NCBI GenBank assembly: GCA_963737075.1
Contig: CAVTRI010000002.1
Location: 2,356,001-2,420,000 of the forward strand
Origin: CAVTRI01 sp963737075
Lineage (GTDB): Bacteria > Actinomycetota > Acidimicrobiia > Acidimicrobiales > Palsa-688
Length of the DNA: 64,000 nucleotides
Direction: 5' to 3'
Positions within the stretch are counted from its first letter, which is position 1. The number at the start of each line of letters is the position of its first letter. The notes under the pieces are model-generated. The model did no database searches, was not told where the DNA came from, and worked only from the letters and a program-made list of their open reading frames with translations. Below, one piece after another: positions 34,688 through 44,412 of this stretch. A program made the translations under genes and the position numbers.

Positions 34688-35833
34688 ATGCCTGCAGTTG
34701 AAGAAGCGTCCCTCGGTCCGCTGGCCGGCGTCCATGTGGTGGAGTTGGCGGCTTACATGGCTGGCCCGTTCGCCACCATGATGCTCGCCGACCTCGGTGC
34801 CACGGTGACCAAGGTGGAGTCGCCCAAGGGAGACCCGTACCGGCGGTTCCGGGGCCCGAAGACCGCGATGAGCCCGCAGTTCGCCAACATCAATCGCAAC
34901 AAAGTCAGTGTGGTCGCGGATCTCAAGGACGAAGCCGGCCTCGCCCGGGTGCTGGAATTGCTCCGCAACGCCGACGTGATGCTGACCAACCTGCGGCCGG
35001 CCACCGCCCGCCGGCTGGGCCTGGACGACGAGGCGCTCGCCAACGCCAATCCCCGGCTGATTCGCTGCTATGTCACCGGCTTCGGGCCCGACGGTCCAGA
35101 TGCCGACCGGCCGGCGTTCGACCCCATCATCCAGGCCCAGGCCGGATTGACCGAGGCCTGGGGCGATCCCGGGTCCCCGGCAGTCGCCCCCAACTACCTG
35201 GCCGACGCCATCGCGGCCTCGATGACCGCCCAGGCCCTCCTTGCCGCCCTCTACGGCCGTGAACGCACCGGTCGCGGCGAACGGATCGACGCTGCCATGC
35301 TCGACGCCGTCTCCTACTTCTCCTTTCCAACTTCCCTCTCCCATCGGACACTGCTCGACCACCAACCTCCGGGTCAGGACAATCCCGACCGCCTTCCGAT
35401 CCGCACCATCGAAGCGTCGGACGGATGGCTGATCGTGAGCCCTGTCTCCCGCGATCAAATCCGGGGTGCGTGCGCCGCCGTCGGTCACCCAGAGTGGGCG
35501 GACGAGCTCATCGCCGCCTACCCGATGAGCCAGCTCAGCCATCCCCTGCTCGACCGGCTCGAGAGCGTCACCCGCAGCGCACCCACCCAGCAGTGGCTGG
35601 AGGCGTTCGCAAAGCATGATGTCCCGGCGGCCCGGTGTCTGAGCCTGGACGAGCATCTCGACGATCCCCAGGTTCGCCACAACCAGCTGTACACCGTCGA
35701 ACCCTGGCCGGGGCTCGGCCCGGTGCGGCAGGTCCGGTACCCCGCCCGCTACACGAGCTGGCCCCGTCTCGACGTCAGGAGTCCTGCGCCCGCGGTTGGC
35801 GAGCAGGACACCGTGAGCACACGAGAAGGATAA
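34688..35833 (+). CDS. CaiB/BaiF family CoA transferase (class III)
   Basis: A 381-aa type III CoA transferase or acyl-CoA racemase relative. It begins with GPLAGVHVVELAAYMAGPFA (residues 10-29), has LADLGATVTKVE and the catalytic Asp in PAFDPIIQAQAG, followed by GRGERIDAAMLDA. ATG 34688; the longer upstream frame overlaps the rhamnosidase antisense and is rejected. It is followed after five bases by an acyl-CoA dehydrogenase, indicating a catabolic acyl-CoA operon. Substrate unknown. Confidence 0.9.
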   Translation: MPAVEEASLGPLAGVHVVELAAYMAGPFATMMLADLGATVTKVESPKGDPYRRFRGPKTAMSPQFANINRNKVSVVADLKDEAGLARVLELLRNADVMLTNLRPATARRLGLDDEALANANPRLIRCYVTGFGPDGPDADRPAFDPIIQAQAGLTEAWGDPGSPAVAPNYLADAIAASMTAQALLAALYGRERTGRGERIDAAMLDAVSYFSFPTSLSHRTLLDHQPPGQDNPDRLPIRTIEASDGWLIVSPVSRDQIRGACAAVGHPEWADELIAAYPMSQLSHPLLDRLESVTRSAPTQQWLEAFAKHDVPAARCLSLDEHLDDPQVRHNQLYTVEPWPGLGPVRQVRYPARYTSWPRLDVRSPAPAVGEQDTVSTREG

Positions 35834-35838
35834 AACGC

Positions 35839-37014
35839 TTGCATTTCGAGGAAGAACAGCTGCACGAAGACCTGCGGGAAGGGGTGCGCAAGGTCTGTGC
35901 CCAGTTCCCCGACGCCTACTGGCGGGATCTTGACGCCCGCCACGAGTTCCCATGGGCGTTCTACGAGGCGATGGCGGCCGGCGGGTGGATCGGTGTGGCT
36001 ATGCCCACCGAGTACGGCGGGGGCGGTCTCGGGATCACCGAAGCCGCGATGGTGCTGGAGGAGGTCGCCGCCTCCGGAGCGGCCATGAACGGCTGCTCCG
36101 CCATGCACCTCTCCATGTTCGGCATGAACCCCGTCATCAAGCACGGCACCCAGGAGCTCCGCGACCAGTACGTGCCGGAGGTCGTGAGCGGACGGCTGCA
36201 CGTGGCGTTCGGCGTGACCGAACCCGACGCCGGCACCGACACCACCAACATCGCCACCCGGGCTATCCGGGACGGCGACCGCTACCTGGTCCGGGGGCGC
36301 AAGGTGTGGATGACCAAGGCCACCCTGTGCCAGAAGGTCCTCTTGTTGGTGCGCACCACGCCGCTCGATCAGGTGAAGAGGCGGACCGACGGCCTGACGC
36401 TGCTCTTTGCCGATCTTCAGACGCCAGAAGTCGACATCCGTCCCATCCCCAAGCTGGGCCGAAACGCCGTCGTGTCGTGCGAGGTGACCTTCGACGACCT
36501 GCCGGTGCCCGTAAGCCAGCGGGTGGGGGAGGAGGGCAAAGGGTTCTCCTACCTGCTGGACGGGCTCAACCCCGAACGGGTGCTGGTCGCCGCGGAGGCG
36601 ATCGGCATCGGCCGGGTGGCGCTCGCCAAGGCCGTCGCCTACGCCAATCAGCGGGTCGTGTACCGGGGGCCGATCGGCGCCAACCAGGGCATCGCCTTCC
36701 CGCTAGCCGAAGCCCACGCCCGCTTGCACGCCGCCGCCCTCGTCGTACGGGAGGCGGGATGGCGGTACGACCAGGGATTACCGTGCGGGGAGCAGGCCAA
36801 CATGGCCAAATTGCTGGCATCCGATGCCGCCTTTTTCGCAGCGGACCGGGCCATGCAAACCCACGGCGGTTTCGGGTATGCCACCGAGTACGACATCGAG
36901 CGTTACTGGAAAGAGGCCCGGCTCATGAAGATCGCGCCCATCCCTCAGGAGATGGTGCTCAACTACCTGGCGGAGCACGTCCTGGGGCTTCCCCGCTCCT
37001 ATGGGGGGAAATAG
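35839..37014 (+). CDS. acyl-CoA dehydrogenase
   Basis: A 391-aa FAD enzyme that introduces a 2,3 double bond into an acyl-CoA. TTG 35839 is chosen because GAAGGA lies about nine bases upstream and the sequence then fits the family start. It has VTEPDAGTDTTNI (flavin-binding), WMTKAT, QTHGGFGYATEYDIERYWKEAR and the C-terminal arm. The usual EGT/EGS segment after the YWKEAR helix reads IAPIPQEM, so the catalytic base is not at the medium-chain position and may sit elsewhere, as in some subfamilies. Confidence 0.9.
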   Translation: MHFEEEQLHEDLREGVRKVCAQFPDAYWRDLDARHEFPWAFYEAMAAGGWIGVAMPTEYGGGGLGITEAAMVLEEVAASGAAMNGCSAMHLSMFGMNPVIKHGTQELRDQYVPEVVSGRLHVAFGVTEPDAGTDTTNIATRAIRDGDRYLVRGRKVWMTKATLCQKVLLLVRTTPLDQVKRRTDGLTLLFADLQTPEVDIRPIPKLGRNAVVSCEVTFDDLPVPVSQRVGEEGKGFSYLLDGLNPERVLVAAEAIGIGRVALAKAVAYANQRVVYRGPIGANQGIAFPLAEAHARLHAAALVVREAGWRYDQGLPCGEQANMAKLLASDAAFFAADRAMQTHGGFGYATEYDIERYWKEARLMKIAPIPQEMVLNYLAEHVLGLPRSYGGK

Positions 37015-37044
37015 GGAGCACCGCGGCCATGCCGCTTGGCCCGA

Positions 37045-37950
37045 TCAGCCCGCGGGCGGAGCCAAACCGTCGAGGACAGCCACGATGTCGGGATCGATCC
37101 GAACATTGCCAGCGGCCATGTTCTCCTCCAGATGCTCCAAGCTGGACGTCCCGGGGATCAACAGCGTGCCGGGATCGTGAGCGAGCAGCCACGCCAGGCC
37201 GACCTGGGCGGGGGTGGCCCCGATCGACGACGCGGCGTCCACGACTGCCGGATGCTCGCTGACTTTCGGCATGCCGGGAAACGCCGAGCCGAGCGGGAAG
37301 TACGGTACCCAGGCCACTTTGTGCTCTCGGCACAGGTCCAGGATCGGCTCGCCCGAACGGTCGAGCAGGCTGTAAGCATTCTGCACGCAGGCCAGGCCGA
37401 CGGGTAGCGCCTGGCGGACCTGCTCGACGGTGACCGTGCTCACCCCGATGGCGCCAATCTTGCCTTCGTCCCGCAGGGACACCATCTCGGCCAGCTGGCT
37501 GTCGAGGTCGATCTGCTCGCCCTCTGTTCCGCCTTCTTCGGGTCCCAGCAGGCGCAGGTTGACGACGTGCACCTGTTCCACCGCCAGGCTCCGAAGGTTG
37601 TCTTCGACGCCCGACCGGAGCTGCTCCGGCCGTTGGGCCGGAAGCCAGCCGCCATTGCTGTCGCGCCTGCCGCCGACCTTGCTCACCAGCACCAGGTCGT
37701 CGGGATACGGGTGGAGGGCGTCGTGAATCAGCTCGTTGGCGACGTCCGGCCCGTAGTACTGCGCGGTGTCGATGTGGCTGACCCCTAGCTCCATGGCCCG
37801 TCGCAGCACGGCGAGCGCCGTCTCCCGGTCCCGCGGAGGACCCCACACGCCGGGTCCCGGCAGTTGCATGGCGCCAAAGCCGATGCGCGCCACGCGGTGG
37901 CCGGCCAATATGGCGGAGCTGGCGGATGTCGTGTCGTCGGTGTCGGGCAT
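37045..37950 (-). CDS. aldo/keto reductase
   Basis: A 301-aa NADPH-dependent TIM-barrel oxidoreductase. ATG 37950 begins the barrel sequence leading to ARIGFGAMQLPG; catalytic Asp and Tyr lie in HIDTAQYYG and the catalytic Lys in LVSKVGG. The usual active-site His segment reads VHVVNLRLL, as in a subgroup of AKRs. The C-terminal NADPH-binding IPGTSSLEHLEEN is intact. It is on the opposite strand to the acyl-CoA genes. The upstream open frame to 38751 is the antisense of the MaoC gene. Confidence 0.9.
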   Translation of the reverse strand: MPDTDDTTSASSAILAGHRVARIGFGAMQLPGPGVWGPPRDRETALAVLRRAMELGVSHIDTAQYYGPDVANELIHDALHPYPDDLVLVSKVGGRRDSNGGWLPAQRPEQLRSGVEDNLRSLAVEQVHVVNLRLLGPEEGGTEGEQIDLDSQLAEMVSLRDEGKIGAIGVSTVTVEQVRQALPVGLACVQNAYSLLDRSGEPILDLCREHKVAWVPYFPLGSAFPGMPKVSEHPAVVDAASSIGATPAQVGLAWLLAHDPGTLLIPGTSSLEHLEENMAAGNVRIDPDIVAVLDGLAPPAG

Positions 37951-38001
37951 GCCGCAGCGTATCTGGGGTGACGGCCATCCTCTTCTTGCCAAGATGGACG
38001 C

Positions 38002-38790
38002 GTGGCGAACTACGACGTGACCGCTCGCAATCGGGCCCGGGCCAGCGAGAACCGGATCCACGACGACGAGGTGGCCCAGCGGTACGGGTTCCGCGGAGGT
38101 CTGGTGCCCGGGGTGGCCATCTACGGCTACGCGTGCGCGCCGATCCTCGACGCATTGGGTCCGGCGTGGGTAACCGGGGGCTCGGCCCGCATGCGGTTCC
38201 GCGCACCGTGTTATGAAGGCGAACGTCTCCACGTCTCCGTCGGCGAGACCCCGCCGGTCGAGGTGGTGGCCCTGGTCGACGACCGGCTCTGTGCATCCGG
38301 AGCTGCCAGCGTCGAAGCCGCGGAGTGGACGGCGGGTGTTGACACCGGCATTCCTTCGGCCGCGGTCCCATCGGAACGGCCGCCGGCGAGCGATCACGTG
38401 TTCCGCCCCGGTGTGGTGCTGGGCTCGATCCAGATGGACACCGCCCCGGGCGTGACGAACGACTACGTCGACGCGATCGGTGAGCCCTCCTCGGTCTACC
38501 GCGAGCAGGGGTGGGTCCATCCTGGCATGCTGCTGAGCGCCGCCAACACCGTGCTCAGCGCCAGCGTGGTGATGCCGGCCTGGGTCCACGTCGAGTCGGC
38601 CATCGAGCACCGGCGGGCCGTCCGCGTCGGGGAGCAGGTGGAAGTGCGGGCCCGGGTGGTAGACGCATTCGAGCGCAAGGGCCATCATTTCGCCGGGCTG
38701 GACGTGGCCTGGCTCGGGGAGGACGGCGCGCCGGTAGCCGCCGGCAGGCATGTCGCCATCTGGCAGATGGCCGAGCGTGTCGTGAGCTGA
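38002..38790 (+). CDS. MaoC-like / hotdog-fold acyl dehydratase
   Basis: A 262-aa protein, probably a double hotdog. The N-terminal half carries RIHDDEVAQRYGFRGGLVPG (residues 18-37), a MaoC-type hydratase pattern; the C-terminal half contains PGMLLSAANTVLSAS and VESAIEHRRAVRVGEQVEV. It likely hydrates an enoyl-CoA made by a dehydrogenase such as the one at 35839. GTG start. Confidence 0.8.
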   Translation: MANYDVTARNRARASENRIHDDEVAQRYGFRGGLVPGVAIYGYACAPILDALGPAWVTGGSARMRFRAPCYEGERLHVSVGETPPVEVVALVDDRLCASGAASVEAAEWTAGVDTGIPSAAVPSERPPASDHVFRPGVVLGSIQMDTAPGVTNDYVDAIGEPSSVYREQGWVHPGMLLSAANTVLSASVVMPAWVHVESAIEHRRAVRVGEQVEVRARVVDAFERKGHHFAGLDVAWLGEDGAPVAAGRHVAIWQMAERVVS

Positions 38791-38819
38791 CGGCGATCTC
38801 CGGTCGTACGATCGGCTCG

Positions 38820-39939
38820 ATGTCGAAGCGCACCACGCCTCCGTTCCGAGCCGACCACGTCGGCAGCCTGCTCCGTCCCCCCGCGCTGCTCGCGGCTCGG
38901 GCCGATCACGCCGCGGGCCGGATTTCCGCGGATGCCTTGACGGCCGCGGAGGACGACGCCATCCGGGCGGTGGTGGCGATGCAGGAGGACGTCGGCCTTT
39001 CCGCGGCGACCGACGGCGAGTTCAGGCGCAGTTCCTGGCACATGGATTTCATCTACCGGCTCGGCGGGATCACCCAGGCAGACGAGCAACTCCAGGTGCA
39101 GTTCAGAAATGCCGAAGGGTCGGTCTCCTTCACGTCGGCAGCCCTCCGTATCGCCAATCGCATCAGCCTGCCACACACGATCTTCGCCGACGACTTTCAA
39201 TTCCTGCAGTCCGTGGTCATCCGCGCCGTTCCCAAACTCACGATTCCCTCGCCGAGCATGGTGCACTACCGGGGCGGCCCGGCTTCCATCGACCCGTCGG
39301 TGTACCCGGACGCCGAGCAGTTCTGGGCGGATCTCGAGCGCCGCGTACGCGGAAGAGATCCGCCGGCTGGGCGAGCTCGGCTGCACGTACCTCCAGCTGG
39401 ACGACACCTCTTTGGCGTACGTCAACGACCCCGAACAGCGCCGGATGCTGGCCAGTCGGGGCGACGACGCCGAGCACCAGCACCTGCGCTACATCAAGCA
39501 GATCAACGCCGCGCTCGCCGGCCGGCCGCCCGGGATGGCGGTGACAGCGCACTCCTGCCGAGGCAACTTTCAGTCCTACTGGGCGGCCGAGGGAGGGTAT
39601 GAGTTCGTGGCCGAGGCGCTGTTCAACGAGCTCGACGTCGATGGATTCTTTCTCGAATACGACGATCCTCGCTCGGGCAGCTTCGAGCCCCTGCGGTTCG
39701 TACCGCCGGGAAAGATCGTGGTCCTCGGCTTGGTGACGACCAAGCGCGGCGAGCTCGAGTCCAAGGAGGCCCTGAAGCGCCGGATCGACGAGGCGGCGCG
39801 CTACGTGCCGCTGGAGCAGCTTTGCCTGTCGCCGCAGTGCGGCTTCTCCTCGACGGTCGAAGGCAACCGCCTCACCTATGACGAGGAGGTCGCGAAGCTG
39901 CGCGTCCTCGTGGAGACGGCCGCCGAGGTGTGGGCCTGA
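38820..39939 (+). CDS. MetE-like (cobalamin-independent methionine synthase family) protein, one frameshift
   Basis: YxjG-type relative of the MetE catalytic domain, about 372 aa when repaired. It begins FRADHVGSLLRPPAL in one frame up to AEQFWADLER (39341) and continues one frame over as AYAEEIRRLGELGC to the stop at 39939. The extra base is one C of the CC at 39341-39342. The C-terminal part has the metal-site segments HSCRGNFQS, FLEYDD and SPQCGFSSTVEGN. The members transfer methyl groups to thiols, but the acceptor here is unknown. ATG 38820. Either a pseudogene or an indel error; the two halves are otherwise well conserved. Confidence 0.8.
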
Positions 39940-39996
39940 TCCGCCCGCTCCGGGCCTCGCCACCCAGGCTTCCCACGCGCCGCCGCGCTCAACCTT

Positions 39997-40112
39997 CCGA
40001 ACTTTGACGAGTAGTTGGCGTGGACGGGCGAACCTCAACGAGAAATCGCGCGTATGCACGCGATTTCTCGTCGAAGGTCGCCGCAAGCAGCAAACAACTC
40101 GTCGAAGTTCGG
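39997..40112. repeat. 116-nt nested inverted repeat (two-arm hairpin)
   Basis: Inner arms 40027-40050 and 40059-40082 pair at 21 of 24 positions, including a perfect GAGAAATCGCG core, around the 8-base loop CGTATGCA. Outer arms 39997-40018 (CCGAACTTTGACGAGTAGTT...) and 40091-40112 pair at 19 of 22. Small 8-base internal loops separate them. It fills half of the 227-base gap between the MetE-like and amidohydrolase genes. It contains no open frame of note and no T-tract. Confidence 0.8.
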
Positions 40113-40166
40113 CTGGTGTCGGTTCCGGAGTAGCCTCATAGGAGCCGCAGCGTCGGGGAGGAGAGC

Positions 40167-41456
40167 ATGCACGTCGATGATCTGATCATGGTCAGCGTGG
40201 ACGACCACGTGGTGGAGCCGCCGCACCTGTTCGATGGGCGCTTGCCGGCCAAATACCGGGACCTGGCGCCGCGGTTCATTACCCGTCCGGACGGCACGAA
40301 CGCCTGGGTGTACGAGGGCAATGAGATCGGCAATGTGGCCCTCAACGCGGTGGCCGGCCGGCCGCCGGAGGAGTACGGGATCGAGCCGACCGGCTTCGAC
40401 GAGCTGCGACCCGGCACCTATGACATCCATGAGCGGGTGAAGGACATGGACGCCAACGGCGTGCTCGGCTCGCTGTGCTTCCCGTCGTTCCCACAGTTCT
40501 GCGGGCAGCTGTTCGCCCGCACCGAGGACAAGGACGTCGCCCTGGCGATGGTGCGGGCGTACAACGACTGGCACATCGACGAGTGGTGCGGCACATACCC
40601 CGGCCGGTTCATCCCCTGCTCGCTGCCCGCATTGTGGGATCCCGAGGTGTTGGCCGCTGAGGTGCGGCGCACCGCGGCCAAGGGGGCGCACGCGGTCACG
40701 TTCTCCGAGAACCCCGCCAAGCTGGGCTGGCCCAGCCTGCACTCCGACTATTGGGACCCGTTCTGGACTGCGTGCTCCGACGAGGCGGTTGTGGTGTGCA
40801 TGCACATCGGGTCGTCGTCCCAGATCGTCGTCACCGCCCCGGACGCCCCCATGGACGTGCTGATCACCTTGACACCGATGAACATCGTCCAGGCGGCCGC
40901 CGACCTGGTGTGGTCGCAGGTGCTGCGCAAGTTCCCCGACTTGAAGATCGCCCTGTCGGAGGGTGGCATCGGGTGGATCCCGTACTTCCTGGAGCGGATC
41001 GACTACACCTACGAGCACCATCACCTTTGGACGGGCCAGGACTTCGGGGACAAGCGGCCGAGCGAGGTGTTCAACGAGCACATCATCACCTGCTTCATCG
41101 ACGACCCCATCGGCGTGGTCAACCGCGAGTACCTCGACATGGACAACGTGTGCTGGGAGTGCGACTACCCGCACAGCGACTCGACATGGCCGACGGCACC
41201 GGAGACCTTTGCCAAGCAGCTCGACGGCGTGTCCCGCGACGACGTGGACCGCATGAGCCACCGCAACGCCATCCGGCACTTCCACTTCGACCCCTTCGGG
41301 GTCGCCCCGCCGGAGGAGTGCACGGTCGGCGCGTTGCGGCGACGGGCGGCTGGGCACGACGTGTCGATCGTGGCCCGGGGCCGCCGCGGCAGCGGCCCCG
41401 CTCCGAAATTGGCCGCCCAGCTGGGCCAGACGACGAGCCCCACGCAGAAGGGGTGA
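40167..41456 (+). CDS. amidohydrolase family protein (ACMSD-like TIM barrel)
   Basis: A 429-aa metal-dependent hydrolase/decarboxylase of the amidohydrolase-2 type. The N-terminal SVDDHVVEPPHLFDG (residues 10-24) has the first metal site, VVCMHIGSSS a histidine ligand, and CWECDYPHSDSTWP the terminal aspartate motif. GGGGAGGAGAGC just before the ATG is a strong ribosome-binding site. The C-terminal 50 residues are basic and probably disordered. It overlaps the next gene (GTGA). The family includes decarboxylases of aromatic acids; the substrate is unknown. Confidence 0.87.
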   Translation: MHVDDLIMVSVDDHVVEPPHLFDGRLPAKYRDLAPRFITRPDGTNAWVYEGNEIGNVALNAVAGRPPEEYGIEPTGFDELRPGTYDIHERVKDMDANGVLGSLCFPSFPQFCGQLFARTEDKDVALAMVRAYNDWHIDEWCGTYPGRFIPCSLPALWDPEVLAAEVRRTAAKGAHAVTFSENPAKLGWPSLHSDYWDPFWTACSDEAVVVCMHIGSSSQIVVTAPDAPMDVLITLTPMNIVQAAADLVWSQVLRKFPDLKIALSEGGIGWIPYFLERIDYTYEHHHLWTGQDFGDKRPSEVFNEHIITCFIDDPIGVVNREYLDMDNVCWECDYPHSDSTWPTAPETFAKQLDGVSRDDVDRMSHRNAIRHFHFDPFGVAPPEECTVGALRRRAAGHDVSIVARGRRGSGPAPKLAAQLGQTTSPTQKG

Positions 41457-42931
41457 CGTCTGGCGCGCCACAGGGAGTGTTCGACGTCCTCGACCGCCCG
41501 GTACGCGACCGCCCCGACGCGGAGGCCGTGGTCTGCCGACAGGGCCGAGTCTCCTACGCCGAGCTCGATGACCTGGCCGACCGCGCCGCGGGTGCCTGGT
41601 GGGAGGCCGGCGTCCGGCCGGCCGACCGCGTAGCGGTCAGCCTTCCCAACGATCTCGACATCATCGGCGCTTTCCACGGCGCCATGCGGCTCGGGGCCGT
41701 CTGGGTGGGAGTCAATCGGATCCTCGCACCGCCTGAGAAGGCGTACATGGTGAGCGACGCGGAGGCCAGCGTCATGCTTGTCGACGACCCCACGCCCCTG
41801 CGCGACCGCGTCGGGGCCCGGACACTGACGCTCGAGGAATGGCGCACGCTGGTTGGTGACAGCAAGGGGCGACCGAGCGTCCACGCCCCCGACCCTTGGG
41901 CCCCGGCTGGTATTGCCTACACCAGCGGCACGACTGGCTTTCCGAAGGGTGCCGTGCACTGCCAGGCGGGCCTGCTCCAGCCCGGGGCGGCGACGGTGGC
42001 CCGGCGGGGCTGGGGACCTGCCTTGCGGAAGGGCGACGCATTCGCGCTGACGATCCTCAACATGATGGTGCTGACGACTCTGCTGACGGCCCAGGCCGGC
42101 GGGACAGCGGTGATCATGGACACGATGGACGTCCGGGGCATCGTGGACTGGATCCGTCGCGAGCAGGTCATGGTCTGGAATGGTGCGCCCGCGCAGGTGT
42201 ACACCATGGTCAACGACCCGGCCATCGAGCCCGCTGCGCTGGCCAGTCTGCGCGAAGCGTGGTCCGGCGGCGGGGACACACCGGACGCTCTGGTCGAGCG
42301 CTTCGAGTCCCGTTTCGGGGTCCGGCTGATCCGCACCTATGGGCTCACCGAGGCGCCGGCCCTGGTCAGCCTCGACGACCTGGACGGGGAACGGCCGGAG
42401 GACACGAGCGGCCGGCCTCTCGACCACGTGACAGTCAGCGCACCGGACGGCGAGTTGTTGCTGCAACCGAAGGCGACGGGCCCATGGGCGGCCCGCTACC
42501 GGCCCATGCTCGGGTACTGGCGCCGTCCGGAGGCCACCGCCGAGACTCTCGACGGGACCACCTTACATACGGGTGACCTCGGAGAGGTTGGACCACACGG
42601 TCATGTCAGGGTGCTGGGACGTCGCAGCCAGCTGATCATTCGTGGTGGCGCCAACGTGTACCCGGCCGAGGTCGAACGAGTGCTGGCGACGGCGCCGGGA
42701 GTGCAGGGCTGCGCCGTCGTCGGCGTGCCCGACGAGCGGCTCGGGGAGCGGGTGGCGGCGGTCATCGAAGCGTCCGGCCAGGCACACGAGGCGGCCATCC
42801 TCGACCATTGCCGGCAGCAGCTAGCGGGCTACAAGGTGCCGGAGCGGATCGCCATCGTCGAGCAGCTGCCTCGCAATGCCATGGGGAAAGCCCCGAAGGC
42901 GGAGCTGCTCAAGCTCCTGAACGAATCCTGA
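41453..42931 (+). CDS. AMP-dependent acyl-CoA ligase
   Basis: A 492-aa ANL-superfamily ligase starting at GTG that overlaps the amidohydrolase stop. AMP motif AYTSGTTGFPKGAVH, RTYGLTEAP, the TGDLGEVGPHGHVRVLGR hinge, and the C-terminal catalytic Lys in NAMGKAPKAEL. Probably activates a carboxylic acid made available by the upstream hydrolase. Smaller than Acs and without the ACAS extension, as in medium-chain or aromatic acid ligases. Confidence 0.9.
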   Translation: MTSGAPQGVFDVLDRPVRDRPDAEAVVCRQGRVSYAELDDLADRAAGAWWEAGVRPADRVAVSLPNDLDIIGAFHGAMRLGAVWVGVNRILAPPEKAYMVSDAEASVMLVDDPTPLRDRVGARTLTLEEWRTLVGDSKGRPSVHAPDPWAPAGIAYTSGTTGFPKGAVHCQAGLLQPGAATVARRGWGPALRKGDAFALTILNMMVLTTLLTAQAGGTAVIMDTMDVRGIVDWIRREQVMVWNGAPAQVYTMVNDPAIEPAALASLREAWSGGGDTPDALVERFESRFGVRLIRTYGLTEAPALVSLDDLDGERPEDTSGRPLDHVTVSAPDGELLLQPKATGPWAARYRPMLGYWRRPEATAETLDGTTLHTGDLGEVGPHGHVRVLGRRSQLIIRGGANVYPAEVERVLATAPGVQGCAVVGVPDERLGERVAAVIEASGQAHEAAILDHCRQQLAGYKVPERIAIVEQLPRNAMGKAPKAELLKLLNES

Positions 42932-43028
42932 CGCCTCGCGGGAACAGGCGGACCCACCGTCTCAGTTGCCGGCCGGCAACCCCACTTCGTTGGCAACGCA
43001 CCCCAGGCGTCCACTGGACGCGAGCCCG

Positions 43029-44384
43029 TTACGACGGCGGGCCGCTCGGCCCTGACAGTTCCAGGAAGCGCTCGTAGCGGGCGGCGGTCGCCGCCACCCA
43101 CCGGGGATCAGGGTCGACGACCCGCCCGGTCCTCGCCCAGCGCGCCGACTCCCGCAGGTCGGTCTCCAACCCGGCGGCCATTCGGGCGAGAAATGCTGCC
43201 CCCAGGGCGGCGCCTTCGGGCGCCGCCGCCACGTGGACCGGCAACCCGGTGGCGTCCGCCAGCGCCTGCATCCACGCCTCGATCCGCGTCCCGCCGCCAG
43301 TGGCTACCAGCCGCGTCGGGCGGGCGCCCGCTAGGTCGAGATGGTGGCGGACGACAAACGCCGACGCCTCGTACGCCGCCCGTCGGGCGGCGACCGGGCC
43401 GTGGGTCAGGTCCAATCCATGGAAGCTGGCCCGGAGAGCCGGATCGTGATAGGGCGTCCGCTCCCCTCGCGGATACGGAGCCCACACCGGAACGTTGACC
43501 GGGTCGAGCCGGTCCCCGGGGCGTGGCCGGCCCAACAGGCGGGAGGCCCAGTCGAGAAACAGCCCGCCCGCGTTGCTGGCACCTCCCATCAGCTGCCGGC
43601 CCGGGATGCTGTGGCCCACCCGCCACAGCCCGTTCTCTGGCGCATCCGGATCAGCGGGCATCACCGCCCACACGATCAGCGACGTGCCGCAGATCACGTG
43701 CACGTCCCCGTCACCAGCGGCGCTCGCCACCAGCTGCTCGCACCACACATCGACCGACGGGGCCGCCAGCGGCGGCCCGTCACCACCAAGCTGTCCGGCC
43801 GGCGCGCCCGGCATCTCCACCAAGGGGAGTTGTCCCGGGCTGACGCCGCATTCTGCGCACACGTTGGCATCCCAGCCTTCGGGCCCGAAGGGGGGCGACG
43901 ACGTGTATGCGACGCCCATATCGATGGCTGCCATTCCACCCAACGCCCGGTTGGCAACCGCTTGCGCCGGCCAGTAGGCGAACGCGCCCGGCGCCTGCCT
44001 GGCCGTCCAGCGCAGGAATTCCACCACCTCGCCGGCGCGCTCCGGCCTGGACGTCTCGACGTCTCCGACGTGGCGCCCTCTGGCGTCGCCGTAGAGCAGC
44101 CCCGGCGTCAACGGCCGCCCCTTGCGGTCGACCGCGCTCAACGAGGGGACCATGGCAGTGATACCGGCGGCCCGGGCGCCGACGTCGCCCAGCGCCCGCA
44201 ACGCCCTGGTGGGGCCGATCCGCCACGCCCGGTTGGCGTCGTGCTCCATACGGTCGGCGGCCGGGACACGCAAGAGGTGGGCCACACGGGACCGGGCGAC
44301 GATCCGGCCCTCGGGGTCGACCGCGACCGCCTTCACCGAGGTGGTGCCGATGTCCACGCCGACGGTCACCTCGGAACATGACAC
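43029..44384 (-). CDS. FGGY-family carbohydrate kinase
   Basis: ASKHA-fold sugar kinase of about 451 aa. N-terminal phosphate loop TVGVDIGTTSVKAVAVD; the second half has GGGTRIEAWMQALADATG and EGAALGAA, typical of FGGY kinases. Start is taken as GTG 44384; a GTG 15 bases downstream is possible, and the frame extends to 44447 into the divergent gene. It is divergent from a hydroxyacid dehydrogenase / aldolase pair, suggesting one pathway for a sugar or sugar acid. Substrate unknown. Confidence 0.87.
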   Translation of the reverse strand: MSCSEVTVGVDIGTTSVKAVAVDPEGRIVARSRVAHLLRVPAADRMEHDANRAWRIGPTRALRALGDVGARAAGITAMVPSLSAVDRKGRPLTPGLLYGDARGRHVGDVETSRPERAGEVVEFLRWTARQAPGAFAYWPAQAVANRALGGMAAIDMGVAYTSSPPFGPEGWDANVCAECGVSPGQLPLVEMPGAPAGQLGGDGPPLAAPSVDVWCEQLVASAAGDGDVHVICGTSLIVWAVMPADPDAPENGLWRVGHSIPGRQLMGGASNAGGLFLDWASRLLGRPRPGDRLDPVNVPVWAPYPRGERTPYHDPALRASFHGLDLTHGPVAARRAAYEASAFVVRHHLDLAGARPTRLVATGGGTRIEAWMQALADATGLPVHVAAAPEGAALGAAFLARMAAGLETDLRESARWARTGRVVDPDPRWVAATAARYERFLELSGPSGPPS

Positions 44385-44412
44385 ACGCGTCAGCGTAGGA
44401 CAAGATGTCGGC

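Noticed and set aside
32274..34781. 835-codon open frame on the plus strand opposite the rhamnosidase gene
   Set aside because: It is the antisense of a clear GH78 gene; its translation has no recognisable motif and reflects high GC codon use.
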